A stretch of 64,000 nucleotides of DNA from Pedobacter sp. W3I1 (lineage in GTDB: Bacteria > Bacteroidota > Bacteroidia > Sphingobacteriales > Sphingobacteriaceae): the NCBI RefSeq assembly GCF_030816015.1, contig NZ_JAUSXN010000001.1:806001-870000 (forward strand). The letters run 5' to 3'. The position numbers were made by a program, and so were the translations under genes. Position 1 is the stretch's first letter. Every line of letters begins with the position of its first letter. The notes under the pieces were generated by a model that searched no databases, had not been told where the DNA came from, and worked only from the letters and a program-made list of their open reading frames with translations. This document shows positions 43,768 through 52,829 of this stretch, in pieces.

Positions 43768-44643
43768 CTACAACACATTCAGTAACTGTTCTTTTATCTT
43801 TTCTAATTCTTCTTTCATACCTACAACAAACTGTTGCATCTGGGCATCGTTTGCCTTAGCGCCCATGGTATTAATTTCTCTTCCTATTTCCTGAGAAATG
43901 AAACCCATTTTTTTACCGTTTGCTTCTTTGCTAGCTAAAGTTTGCAAGAAATAATCGCAATGGCTTTTTAAACGTGTTTTTTCTTCCGTAATATCAATTT
44001 TATCGATGTAATAAATCAGTTCCTGTTCGAAACGGTTCTGATCAATATTTACTTTGCCTACCGCATCATCCAAAAACTGGGTAAATTTATCGCGGATTGC
44101 ACTAATCCTTTTAGGTTCCAGCTCCTCAACAGATTTGAAATAAGAAAGAATGTTTTTAATTCTCAACTCTAAATCCGCCTTTAAAACAGCACCTTCATCT
44201 TCCCTGAATTTATTGAAGTTGGCCAAAGCCGAATTGAAAATCTCGAATAAATGGTTCCACTCATCTTCACTCACACTTTCTTCCTTGTAACTGATTACAT
44301 CAGGAAAAGTTAATGCGGTTTGCAATAAGTTACTGCTGTCAGCGCCCAGTTCGTTGTTAACAGCAATAAGCTGCTTGTAATAGTGACTTAATAGTGCAGT
44401 ATTGATGGTGGCGCCTGTAACTTCACCATTGGTGCGTTCTATATTGATACTTAAACTTACCTTTCCTCTTTCGATGTCTTTACTGCAGATGTTGCGCAGA
44501 ATTAACTCTTTATCAGAAAAAGCTTTAGGATATTTTAAATTCAGCTCCAGGAATTTACTGTTGAGCGATTTGATTTCGACACTATACTTTGCATTTGCAT
44601 AATCGGCTGTTGCTAAGCCGTATCCTGTCATGGATTTTATCAT
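43768..44643 (-). CDS. yicC: YicC/YloC-family endoribonuclease
   Basis: A 291-residue protein of the YicC family, recently linked to RNA cleavage and degradation. The start is the ATG at 44643 (MIKSMTGYGLATADYANAKY), as in relatives; a TTG six bases upstream is in frame but less likely. The C-terminal DUF1732 is visible (SQEIGREINTMGAKANDAQM, VVGMKEELEKIKEQLLNVL). A TATCTTTG -7 box at 44654-44647 ends three bases before the ATG, so the message could be leaderless. Confidence 0.93.
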   Translation of the reverse strand: MIKSMTGYGLATADYANAKYSVEIKSLNSKFLELNLKYPKAFSDKELILRNICSKDIERGKVSLSINIERTNGEVTGATINTALLSHYYKQLIAVNNELGADSSNLLQTALTFPDVISYKEESVSEDEWNHLFEIFNSALANFNKFREDEGAVLKADLELRIKNILSYFKSVEELEPKRISAIRDKFTQFLDDAVGKVNIDQNRFEQELIYYIDKIDITEEKTRLKSHCDYFLQTLASKEANGKKMGFISQEIGREINTMGAKANDAQMQQFVVGMKEELEKIKEQLLNVL

Positions 44644-44649
44644 GCGCAA

Positions 44650-45003
44650 AGATAGGGTTTTAAGCGGAAAGGAAAAATAATAATGGGCAAGGAGTCAGAG
44701 TTGTAGCATACCGGCATAAAATACCTTAACATTTAGAAAACCAAAGTTCAGTATTTCTTCGGAAGCTGTAGACCCGCTTTCGCTTATAGTCCTCGCTGCG
44801 CTCCGGGCTATTCCGCTCTATCGGGTTTATGTACATGTTGGCTAGCTTTTGGCAAGGCCTGTTACCTGCAAGGTGCAGAACCCTTGTTCCTAAACCTGAT
44901 GGGAGTGAGCATCCCGATTCTTCCATCGGGATAAAATGGACAGCAGGATTGATTTAGCCCAAAAGTGTCGGAGCCTTCATTTCCTAATAAAATGCACATT
45001 ATG
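44650..45003. repeat. Spacer with decayed repeat modules, no gene
   Basis: Between yicC and plsC lies a decayed version of the 3.5-4.5 kb block: AGAACCCTTGTTCCTAAACC and a CATCCCGAT...ATCGGGATAAAA hairpin near 44905-44937. A 66-codon frame at 44726-44926 translates it and is not convincing. Confidence 0.6.
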
Positions 45004-45732
45004 CTACTTTTTTAACAAGGTCAAAATGGCATTAAAAGCTTTTTCCTTCAATTCTTCCAAATCTTCTGCAACCAAACCCTTCACTTCAATGGCTTCTCCA
45101 AATACGGTTCTAATTATTCCTGGGTTAAGCATCAGCGGATCTGTTCTTGGTAAATGGATTTTACTATTTAAAATGGCAAAAGGTAAAATGGGTGTTTGAG
45201 TTTCTATCGCCAAACGGAATGCGCCATCGTAAAACGGGTTTAAAAGTTGATCTGATTTATTCATCGTGCCTTCCGGGAAAATCAATATGGATTGACCATC
45301 GGCTAAATCTTTTCTCAGTTCGGCTACAGAATGGTCGCGGCTTTCTCTGCTGCTTCGGTCAATCATCACAACCAAACGCCTGTAAATCCATCCAAATACA
45401 GGAATTTTAAGCATTTCTATCTTCCCCAGCGGACTAAAAGCCTGTGGAATGCAGATTACAATGGCAACAGCATCTAAAAACGAACTGTGATTGCCAACAT
45501 AGATGTAAGCCCGCGAGGTATCAATTTTCTCTCCACCGGCAGCAAACCATAAAAAAGTGAAAAGACTAAAACTCCATGCCCAGAATTTTAAAAAATAGAA
45601 AGCGATTTTTCTTCCTGTTCTCTCTTTAAAAATACCTGTACTGATCAGGATAAAGGGGCAAACAATAAGCATGAGTATAAAAAATACAATTGCCGAACAC
45701 ATTAAGTAAAATCCGCCCAATAGTTTTCTCAT
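45004..45732 (-). CDS. plsC: 1-acyl-sn-glycerol-3-phosphate acyltransferase
   Basis: A 242-residue membrane acyltransferase that makes phosphatidic acid. One or two N-terminal membrane helices (GGFYLMCSAIVFFILMLIVC) precede the catalytic NHX4D motif (VGNHSSFLDAVAIV), the substrate loop LIFPEGTMNKSDQLLNPFYD and GAFRLAIETQTPILPFAI. The frame continues to a TTG at 45771, but the ATG at 45732 (MRKLLGGFY) is preferred. Probably monocistronic. Confidence 0.92.
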   Translation of the reverse strand: MRKLLGGFYLMCSAIVFFILMLIVCPFILISTGIFKERTGRKIAFYFLKFWAWSFSLFTFLWFAAGGEKIDTSRAYIYVGNHSSFLDAVAIVICIPQAFSPLGKIEMLKIPVFGWIYRRLVVMIDRSSRESRDHSVAELRKDLADGQSILIFPEGTMNKSDQLLNPFYDGAFRLAIETQTPILPFAILNSKIHLPRTDPLMLNPGIIRTVFGEAIEVKGLVAEDLEELKEKAFNAILTLLKK

Positions 45733-45802
45733 GGTTATTAACGTTTCTTTAACAGTTTGCAAGGTTAACAAGTGTTAATTTTACAAAAAATTTCTTATAG
45801 AT

Positions 45803-46513
45803 ATGAAAGCATTTTTGATTACGCTATCACTTTCATTCCTATTGTTCATTTTGCCTAAAAAAACGCTCCCCCAAATTACTTCGGCCAAAGGCGTTATTCT
45901 AGAAAAGGGAACACAGATCCGCATTGCATTGGCTGTGGTGACCAATATTAGCAACAAGCAATCAGTCGGCAGTAATGATATGGGTTTCTTTCAGATTAGG
46001 GCCAAAATTGGTGATACCCTGGTCATCAGTAAAAGGCACTTTGATAATATTACTGTTGTGGTAATCAATGATCAGGATTTGGTTGTAAAACTTCTTAGGG
46101 CCGATATGCTGTTGGAAGATGTAACAATTAAGGCAGAGAACAAACAACAAAACTTATCTGCTGTTAGGTTAGAACACCGTAAGAAAACTTATTTTTATGG
46201 AAAAAAAAGGAACCCGCTCTATTATATGCGGTATCCTTTGGCGGCCATTATGGAATTGTTTAGTACGGAACGGAAAAATGCCCGACGGTTTGATCGCTAT
46301 TATGATAAAGAAACAGAAGAATTAGAGATAGACCGATTTTTTAACATTAGGATTGTTAAAAATAATACAACATTAACAGCTAAGCAAATGGATAAGTTTA
46401 TGTTGGATTACAGGCCAAAATATAAACAGATTAAAGATTGGAATACTTACGATGCCGTTGGATACATTAAGAAATCGGCTAAACAATATTTAGATACTTT
46501 AAGTACACCATGA
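45803..46513 (+). CDS. Secreted carboxypeptidase-regulatory-like protein, paralogue 1 of 3
   Basis: A 236-residue protein with a signal peptide (MKAFLITLSLSFLLFILPKK) and a carboxypeptidase-regulatory-like beta-sandwich at about 25-110 (GVILEKGTQIRIALAVVTNI, DMGFFQIRAKIGDTLVISKR), then a charged helical region with KNARRFDRYYDKETEELEID and a C-terminal motif TLTAKQMDKFMLDYRPKYKQ ending in AKQYLDTL. Function unknown; probably periplasmic or surface-linked. It overlaps the next gene by 4 bases (ATGA) and shares its whole layout with it. Confidence 0.85.
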   Translation: MKAFLITLSLSFLLFILPKKTLPQITSAKGVILEKGTQIRIALAVVTNISNKQSVGSNDMGFFQIRAKIGDTLVISKRHFDNITVVVINDQDLVVKLLRADMLLEDVTIKAENKQQNLSAVRLEHRKKTYFYGKKRNPLYYMRYPLAAIMELFSTERKNARRFDRYYDKETEELEIDRFFNIRIVKNNTTLTAKQMDKFMLDYRPKYKQIKDWNTYDAVGYIKKSAKQYLDTLSTP

Positions 46514-47226
46514 AGCATTTAAAACTTATTCTTTTACTGCTCATCTTAACACAAGGCCTAAAAATTAAGGCACAAGATTTTGTACTGAAAGGTGTGGTGA
46601 TTGAAAAAGGCTCAAATGTGCGGATTGCCCTGGCTGGGATTACCAATATCCGTAGTAAAATAGGCACAACCAGTAACGATATTGGAATGTTTCAGTTAAG
46701 TGCCCGTATTGGTGATACCCTGCTGATCCAAAAAAGAAATTTAACTGATCGAAAAGTAGTCATTAAAACAGACGATGATCTGGTTGTTTATCTGGTTAGA
46801 GGAAGCACAATGTTAGAGGAGGTGACGGTTAAAGGCCAGACCAAAAAGCAGGAAATGGAAAGTTTAAAAAGAGATCTGAAAAGAAATGGCTCATTTTATG
46901 CAGGTAAACCGCCATTAATTTTGTTAAACCCATTTGGTGGAAGTCCGATAACATTTTTTTATGAGCTTTTTGGAAAAACACCGGCAAGAGCGCGTAATTT
47001 TAACCGTTATTATAAAAAGGAGCTAAGTTTGATTGAGGTAGACAAGTTTTTTAATAAAAGTTTAGTCTCGAACAATACTACATTAACAGGGAAAGATCTC
47101 GACAAATTTCTGCTCGATTATTACCCAACACGCAGCATGACCATTAATTGGAGCAATTACGATGCTGTTAAATACATCAAAGAATCGGCTAAAAAATATA
47201 CCGATACCTTGAAACACACAAATTAA
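46510..47226 (+). CDS. Secreted carboxypeptidase-regulatory-like protein, paralogue 2 of 3
   Basis: A 238-residue paralogue of the preceding gene. Signal peptide MKHLKLILLLLILTQGLKIK; regulatory-like domain GVVIEKGSNVRIALAGITNI, DIGMFQLSARIGDTLLIQKR; C-terminal motif TLTGKDLDKFLLDYYPTRSM and AKKYTDTL. It is closer to paralogue 3 than to paralogue 1. The tight coupling (overlap before, 6 bases after) says the three are made together. Confidence 0.85.
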   Translation: MKHLKLILLLLILTQGLKIKAQDFVLKGVVIEKGSNVRIALAGITNIRSKIGTTSNDIGMFQLSARIGDTLLIQKRNLTDRKVVIKTDDDLVVYLVRGSTMLEEVTVKGQTKKQEMESLKRDLKRNGSFYAGKPPLILLNPFGGSPITFFYELFGKTPARARNFNRYYKKELSLIEVDKFFNKSLVSNNTTLTGKDLDKFLLDYYPTRSMTINWSNYDAVKYIKESAKKYTDTLKHTN

Positions 47227-47232
47227 CACACC

Positions 47233-47943
47233 ATGAGAAACTTTAAATTTGCCGTTATACTCTTCGTTTTTACCTCAGTCAGCTTTTTCGCAAAGGCTCA
47301 GGATTTTATTTTAAAAGGTGTAGTGATCGAAAAAGGTTCAAATATCAGGATTGCCTTATCAGAAATTACCAACCTGCGTACTAGAATTGGTGTGGGGAGT
47401 AATGATATTGGCATGTTTCAGTTAAAAGCCAGAATTGGCGATACACTGCTGGTCATTAAAAGGGATCTGATCGATCAGCGTGTTGTGGTGAACAGCGAAA
47501 AAGATCTGGTAATTTATCTAGTTAGGGGAAGTACTACGCTGGATGATGTAACCATTAGGGGAAATACCAAAAAAGAGGATTTAGATGAAATTAAGCGAGA
47601 GTTTAAAAACAAGGGTGTATACAACGGAGGTAAAACGACAGTTTTGTCGGCTATATTCAGTCCGTTAAATGCGCTCTATAACCTATTTGGTACTGATCCT
47701 AAAAACGCAAGGAGATTTGGCCGGTATGCTGATAATGAAATTAAACAATCACAAATTGATGTATACTTTAACCAGAGTATTATTAAAAACAATACCGAAT
47801 TAAGAGGCGATACCTTAGAAAAATACATGCTAAACTGTCGCCCTGAATTTGATAAAGCACAGTATTGGAACAGTTACGATTACATCAAATACATTAAAGA
47901 ATCTTCAAAGAAATTTACAGATACGCTAGGGAAGGGGAAGTAG
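47233..47943 (+). CDS. Secreted carboxypeptidase-regulatory-like protein, paralogue 3 of 3
   Basis: A 236-residue paralogue. Signal peptide MRNFKFAVILFVFTSVSFFA; regulatory-like domain GVVIEKGSNIRIALSEITNL, DIGMFQLKARIGDTLLVIKR; C-terminal RGDTLEKYMLNCRPEFDKAQ with KKFTDTL. The C-terminal motif is the most diverged of the three. After it lies a 200-base spacer with short TTTGGAGT-type repeats and no gene. Confidence 0.85.
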   Translation: MRNFKFAVILFVFTSVSFFAKAQDFILKGVVIEKGSNIRIALSEITNLRTRIGVGSNDIGMFQLKARIGDTLLVIKRDLIDQRVVVNSEKDLVIYLVRGSTTLDDVTIRGNTKKEDLDEIKREFKNKGVYNGGKTTVLSAIFSPLNALYNLFGTDPKNARRFGRYADNEIKQSQIDVYFNQSIIKNNTELRGDTLEKYMLNCRPEFDKAQYWNSYDYIKYIKESSKKFTDTLGKGK

Positions 47944-48143
47944 GTTTTAGTTTGGAGTCCTAAGTCAGTTTGGAGTTTAGCGTTTGGAGTGCTGAGTTTT
48001 GGGCGTGAATGGATCAAATAAACAATTAGCTTAGCGTTGTGCGTTTAGCGGAAAATTTAATCCACCTGGACAATTAACCGATTAACCAGTTTATACAGTT
48101 AACCCAGTAACCCAATAAACAAATGACTATTAAACCAATGAAC

Positions 48144-48872
48144 TTATATACTCAATGCTTCGCAAGCTTTTTCGGCGGCTAATTTTTCTGCATTTTTCTT
48201 GTTATAATCCCGTCCGGTACCCACTTTTTCGCCTTCTACTACCGCGCTGATGGTAAATAACTTGGCACTTTCACCTTCGCTGTTCTCAGCCAGTTCGAAC
48301 ATTACATCTTTGCCATGGCGTTGGCACCATTCAATTAATTTACTTTTAAAATTGGTTTCAGTAAGTTCCAGGGTATGGATATCGATATGCGGTTTTACAA
48401 TTCTACGTAATAAAAATTCTTTGGTAAAATTGTATCCCTTATCCATATAAATGGCACCAATAATGGCTTCGAAAGCATCGCCCAGCATTGAATTGTGCTT
48501 GGTTTGTATGCTAACTGAACGCTGATCAAACTGAATAAGCTTATCAAAACCAATTTTCTTTGCCAACTGGTTTAAATTAGCCCGGTTCACAATCTTCGAG
48601 CGCATTTCGGTTAAAAAACCTTCTTCTTTGTAGGGGTAATGTTTAAAAAGCAGCTCTGCTATCACCGAACCCAGAACAGCGTCGCCTAAAAACTCTAAGC
48701 GTTCGTTGCTGCTCCTGCTTCCATTTTTTAGCACTTTTGCTACAGAACGATGTCTGAACGCCATTTTATAGAGCGTAACATTGCCTGGAACAAAGCCTAA
48801 AATATTTCTCAGCTTTTTAACAAACTCCTTTTCAGGAGAGAGATAAAGTTTATATAATTTGAATATCGGCAT
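48144..48872 (-). CDS. rnc: Ribonuclease III
   Basis: A 242-residue double-strand RNase that processes rRNA and mRNA. Catalytic signature NERLEFLGDAVLGSVIAELL, NRANLNQLAKKIGFDK, MLGDAFEAIIGAIYMDKGYN, and a C-terminal dsRNA-binding domain (FKSKLIEWCQRHGKDVMFEL, VGTGRDYNKKNAEKLAAEKA) are complete. Third gene of acpP-fabF-rnc, an arrangement kept in many bacteria. Confidence 0.97.
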   Translation of the reverse strand: MPIFKLYKLYLSPEKEFVKKLRNILGFVPGNVTLYKMAFRHRSVAKVLKNGSRSSNERLEFLGDAVLGSVIAELLFKHYPYKEEGFLTEMRSKIVNRANLNQLAKKIGFDKLIQFDQRSVSIQTKHNSMLGDAFEAIIGAIYMDKGYNFTKEFLLRRIVKPHIDIHTLELTETNFKSKLIEWCQRHGKDVMFELAENSEGESAKLFTISAVVEGEKVGTGRDYNKKNAEKLAAEKACEALSI

Positions 48873-48967
48873 TAAATAAATAACACAATTAACGGCTAAT
48901 TAGCATATTGAACTAAGTTATCTATTTTTAATTAGCATACAAAATTATATAGCAGGGCTGTTTTAAA

Positions 48968-50221
48968 TTAATCTTCGTATTTCTTAAAAATAACAGAAGC
49001 GTTATGGCCGCCAAAACCGAATGTATTACTTAAAGCAGCTCTAACGGTACGTTTTTGCGCCTTGTTAAAAGTAAAATTCAATTTAGGGTCAAATGCAGGA
49101 TCGTCTGTAAAGTGATTGATCGTTGGAGGAACAATATCATTTTTAACAGCAAGAATTGCTGCAATAGCTTCAATAGCTCCGGCTGCACCTAAAAGGTGGC
49201 CAGTCATCGATTTGGTTGAGCTGATGTTTAAACGATAAGCATCTTCACCAAATAATGTACCAATGGCTTTGGTTTCACTAATATCACCCAGTGGTGTAGA
49301 AGTACCGTGTACATTGATATAATCTATATCAGCAGTTGTTAAACCAGCATCTTTTAGTGCATTGGTCATTACCATTCTAGCGCCCAAACCTTCAGGATGT
49401 GGTGCCGTAATGTGATTAGCATCGGCACTCATACCACCGCCAACAAGCTCTGCATAAATTTTTGCACCTCTTGCTTTTGCATGTTCAAGTTCTTCTAAAA
49501 TAATAGTTCCTGCACCTTCACCAGCTACAAAACCATCACGATCTTTATCAAAAGGACGTGATGCCGTTGCCGGATCTTCGTTACGTGTTGATAATGCATG
49601 CATGGCGTTAAAACCACCCATACCCGCTTCGTTAATGATCGCTTCAGAACCGCCACTGATAATTACATCAGCCATACCCAAACGGATATAGTTAAATGCA
49701 TCAATCATTGCGTTTGTTGAAGAAGCACATGCCGAAACAGTTGCAAAATTTGGCCCACGCAGGCCGTATTTGATCGAGATATGCCCTGGAGCAATATCAA
49801 TAATCATTTTAGGAATAAAAAATGGATTGTATCTTGGCGTACCATCTCCCTTGGCGAAATTCGAAATTTCATCCAGGAAAGTTTTCAATCCACCTATGCC
49901 CGCACCCCAGATTACACCGATCCGGTTGGTATCTAATTTTTCAAAATCAAAACCACCATCTTTTACAGCTTCATCTGTTGCTACAAGAGCATATTGTACA
50001 AACGGATCTAGCTTGCGGGCTTCTTTTTTCTCCAAAAAGTCTTCAGGATTAAAATTTTTAACCTCGCATGCGAATTTGGTTTTGAACTTTTCAGTATCAA
50101 AACCTTTAATAGGAGCAGCGCCACTCACCCCGTTAGTCAATCCTTCCCAAAAATCAGGAACATTATTGCCTATAGGAGTGAGCGCACCCAACCCTGTTAC
50201 TACTACTCTTTTTAATTCCAT
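48968..50221 (-). CDS. fabF: 3-oxoacyl-ACP synthase II
   Basis: A 417-residue condensing enzyme of fatty-acid elongation. The catalytic Cys is in TVSACASSTNAMIDAFNYIR, the two His in INVHGTSTPLGDISETKAIG and STKSMTGHLLGAAGAIEAIA; the N-terminal RVVVTGLGALTPIGNNVPDF is typical. It starts 21 bases after acpP and is cotranscribed with it. Confidence 0.97.
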   Translation of the reverse strand: MELKRVVVTGLGALTPIGNNVPDFWEGLTNGVSGAAPIKGFDTEKFKTKFACEVKNFNPEDFLEKKEARKLDPFVQYALVATDEAVKDGGFDFEKLDTNRIGVIWGAGIGGLKTFLDEISNFAKGDGTPRYNPFFIPKMIIDIAPGHISIKYGLRGPNFATVSACASSTNAMIDAFNYIRLGMADVIISGGSEAIINEAGMGGFNAMHALSTRNEDPATASRPFDKDRDGFVAGEGAGTIILEELEHAKARGAKIYAELVGGGMSADANHITAPHPEGLGARMVMTNALKDAGLTTADIDYINVHGTSTPLGDISETKAIGTLFGEDAYRLNISSTKSMTGHLLGAAGAIEAIAAILAVKNDIVPPTINHFTDDPAFDPKLNFTFNKAQKRTVRAALSNTFGFGGHNASVIFKKYED

Positions 50222-50242
50222 TTATACTGAAAAAGCGTAATT

Positions 50243-50479
50243 CTATTTAACGTTTTTTTCCAAATAAGCAATCGCTTGGCCAACAGTACCGATGGTTTCA
50301 GCCTGATCATCAGGAATAGCTACATTGAATTCTTTTTCAAATTCCATAATCAACTCTACGGTATCTAAAGAATCTGCACCTAAATCGTTGGTGAATGAAG
50401 CCTCTGGCGTAACTTCGCTTTCGTCAACACCTAGTTTTTCTACGATAATAGCCTTAACTCTTGAAGCAATATCAGACAT
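50243..50479 (-). CDS. acpP: Acyl carrier protein
   Basis: A 78-residue acidic carrier. The phosphopantetheine Ser lies in [20 protein letters not shown]. It starts a unit acpP-fabF-rnc. The upstream region carries TTTG and a partial -7 box (TTTCTTTG) about 40-70 bases before the ATG. Confidence 0.98.
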   Translation of the reverse strand: MSDIASRVKAIIVEKLGVDESEVTPEASFTNDLGADSLDTVELIMEFEKEFNVAIPDDQAETIGTVGQAIAYLEKNVK

Positions 50480-50637
50480 AATTTTATAATTTAATGGTTA
50501 AATAATTCTGTGCAAAGAAAAATAAATTCTTACAATTTTCAAATGTTTTTATTTCGATACGTAATTTTGGTATCTCAATAACACAGCGAATATAGAATTA
50601 GTTTTTTAATTTCGTTCTGTAAATAATTTATTTCGCT

Positions 50638-51057
50638 TTGAATAAGACTTACCTAAAACTTACCTTAGACCTTGATTTTATACTAATTGCGATCACAGCA
50701 CCCCTAAAAGACTATGTGCTTTGCCACAAAATTAATACCCGGTTAAATACACAATTTGAAAAAATAGAAGACCATGAAATATTTTTTAATATCGACGAAC
50801 CAGCCTGGTCTTTCTCTAAATATTACTTTTTTGTTGAGCAGGGTGAGGTCGAATATTACTTAATTTGCAACAAAAGCAGCGATGGTTTTCTGATTCCGGA
50901 GATGAACAAAGTAGATTTCTTTATTATTATTAAAGAATTTATTGATAAGGAAGATTTGGATTATTTAATCAGTGGTTTAAATAAACTGCCTGATATACAG
51001 GTAGCTGCAAAGATAGATCCAACCAAGTTAAAGAGCCGTGAGAATTTGGTAATATAA
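50638..51057 (+). CDS. IPExxxVDY-family protein
   Basis: A 139-residue protein of the IPExxxVDY family, known only from Bacteroidota and without assigned function; the naming motif appears as IPEMNKVDF. Other parts: NKTYLKLTLDLDFILIAITA, FFNIDEPAWSFSKYYFFVEQ. The only start in reach is a TTG at 50638. Its position between acpP and pyk, divergent from acpP, is often kept in this group. Cytoplasmic. Confidence 0.88.
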   Translation: MNKTYLKLTLDLDFILIAITAPLKDYVLCHKINTRLNTQFEKIEDHEIFFNIDEPAWSFSKYYFFVEQGEVEYYLICNKSSDGFLIPEMNKVDFFIIIKEFIDKEDLDYLISGLNKLPDIQVAAKIDPTKLKSRENLVI

Positions 51058-51068
51058 AAATTATATAC

Positions 51069-51094
51069 TTGGTGTATTAAATACACTATATTTG
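51069..51094 (+). promoter_or_regulatory. Promoter of pyk
   Basis: TATATTTG at 51087-51094 matches the -7 consensus exactly; TTGG at 51069 is a reasonable -33 element at a short 15-base spacing. A small palindrome TGTATTAAATACA (51073-51085) lies between them and could bind a regulator. Confidence 0.5.
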
Positions 51095-51206
51095 ACGGTT
51101 ACAAACAAAGAACAAAAGAACAAAATATATAAAATTTAATGCAGTTTGATTATTTTAGATAATAATTTGCTTTCTTAAACTGCATTTGCTAAAATCAATT
51201 AATTAA

Positions 51207-52637
51207 ATGAAACCTTTTCATTCGAGAACTAAAATTGTTGCCACGCTTGGGCCTGCATCAGCAAAACCAGATGTATTATATAGTATGTTTAACGCAGGTT
51301 TAGATGTTTGCCGCTTAAACTTTTCACACGGATCACAAGCAGATCACCAGGCGGTTTTGGATACCATCCGCGAATTAAACAAAAAATACGATTATAATGT
51401 AGGTATCCTTGCCGATTTACAAGGTCCTAAAATCCGTATCGGTTTAGTAAAAGAAGGTGGTATTAACCTGATCAATGGTAAAACTACCGTAATTACCACT
51501 ACCGAATGTATAGGTAATGAGGAACGGATTTACATCACTTACCAAAGCTTCCCTCAGGATGTTCAGGCTGGCGAAATTATCCTTTTGGATGATGGAAAGC
51601 TTCAAATGAAAGTAATTTCTACCAACTTAAAGGATGAAGTAGTTTGCGAGATTGTTCATGGTGGTATTTTAACTTCACGAAAAGGTGTAAACCTGCCAAA
51701 TACTAAAGTTTCTATCCCTTCATTAACACCAGAAGACCGCGAAAACTTAGAGTTTGTACTGGAAAACGACGTAGAATGGATCGGTTTATCTTTTGTGCGT
51801 AAGGCTGATGACATTATCGAACTTAAAAAGATTATTGCAGAGCGTGGAAAAACTGCCCGTGTAATTGCTAAAATAGAAAAACCGGAAGCTATCGCTAACA
51901 TCGATGAAATTATCGCTGTTTCTGATGGGATTATGGTTGCCCGTGGCGATTTAGGTGTTGAATGTCCGATGGAAGAAGTTCCATTGTTACAGAAAATGAT
52001 CGTTGCTAAATGTAGGGCAGCTTCTAAACCTGTAATTGTAGCAACGCAGATGTTAGAAAGCATGATCACTACCCCACGTCCAACACGTGCTGAGGTGAAT
52101 GATGTGGCCAACTCTGTTTTGGATGGCGCTGATGCCGTGATGTTAAGTGGCGAAACTTCAGTTGGAGAATTTCCATTGATCGTGATCGAAACTATGCAAA
52201 AAATCATTCAGAACATTGAGCAGAACAACTATCCGTTCAATCCTGATAAGTTTTTAAAACCAAAATCTCCATCTTTCTTAAGCGATGCCATTTGCGATTC
52301 AGCTTGTTTCTTAGCTAAACAAACCAACGCGGTAGGTATTGTATCGATGACTTTAAGCGGTTATACTGCTTTCGAAATTTCAAGTCACCGCCCGGAAGCT
52401 TTAACCTTTATTTTTACCAGTAACAGAGCGTTATTAAATGCGGTAAGTTTACTTTGGGGTGTAAGAGGTTTTTACTACGATAAGTGGGAAAGTACCGATA
52501 ACACCATTATTGAGGTAAACGAATTCTTAAAAAGCAAGAAATTGGTTAAACAAGGTGATATCATCATCAATACTGCGGCTATCCCAATGGAAGCAAAAGG
52601 TAAAACCAATATGTTAAAAATTACGGTTATAGATTAA
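51207..52637 (+). CDS. pyk: Pyruvate kinase
   Basis: A 476-residue enzyme making pyruvate and ATP from PEP and ADP. Typical parts: TKIVATLGPASAKPDVLYSM, DVCRLNFSHGSQADHQAVLD, ILADLQGPKIRIG, the active-site IEKPEAIANIDEIIAVSDGI with MVARGDLGVECPMEEVPLLQ, and VIVATQMLESMITTPRPTRA. Length is standard. Monocistronic with its own terminator. Confidence 0.98.
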   Translation: MKPFHSRTKIVATLGPASAKPDVLYSMFNAGLDVCRLNFSHGSQADHQAVLDTIRELNKKYDYNVGILADLQGPKIRIGLVKEGGINLINGKTTVITTTECIGNEERIYITYQSFPQDVQAGEIILLDDGKLQMKVISTNLKDEVVCEIVHGGILTSRKGVNLPNTKVSIPSLTPEDRENLEFVLENDVEWIGLSFVRKADDIIELKKIIAERGKTARVIAKIEKPEAIANIDEIIAVSDGIMVARGDLGVECPMEEVPLLQKMIVAKCRAASKPVIVATQMLESMITTPRPTRAEVNDVANSVLDGADAVMLSGETSVGEFPLIVIETMQKIIQNIEQNNYPFNPDKFLKPKSPSFLSDAICDSACFLAKQTNAVGIVSMTLSGYTAFEISSHRPEALTFIFTSNRALLNAVSLLWGVRGFYYDKWESTDNTIIEVNEFLKSKKLVKQGDIIINTAAIPMEAKGKTNMLKITVID

Positions 52638-52659
52638 TTTGTAATATCATATTTATAAA

Positions 52660-52692
52660 ATGCTCCTGATTTTAATCGGGAGCATTTTTTTT
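52660..52692 (+). terminator. Terminator of pyk
   Basis: ATGCTCCTGAT and ATCGGGAGCAT (one G-T pair) form an 11-bp stem with a TTTA loop, followed by a run of T (52685-52692). The next feature is tRNA-Ser. Confidence 0.9.
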
Positions 52693-52725
52693 ATCAATAA
52701 AAAATATACTTTTGCAATCCAGCAC

Positions 52726-52811
<86 letters not shown>

Positions 52812-52829
52812 TTTAGATCTATCCCATTT

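Noticed and set aside
44726-44926. 66-codon minus-strand frame
   Set aside because: It lies in a decayed repeat spacer and shows no domain or start signal.
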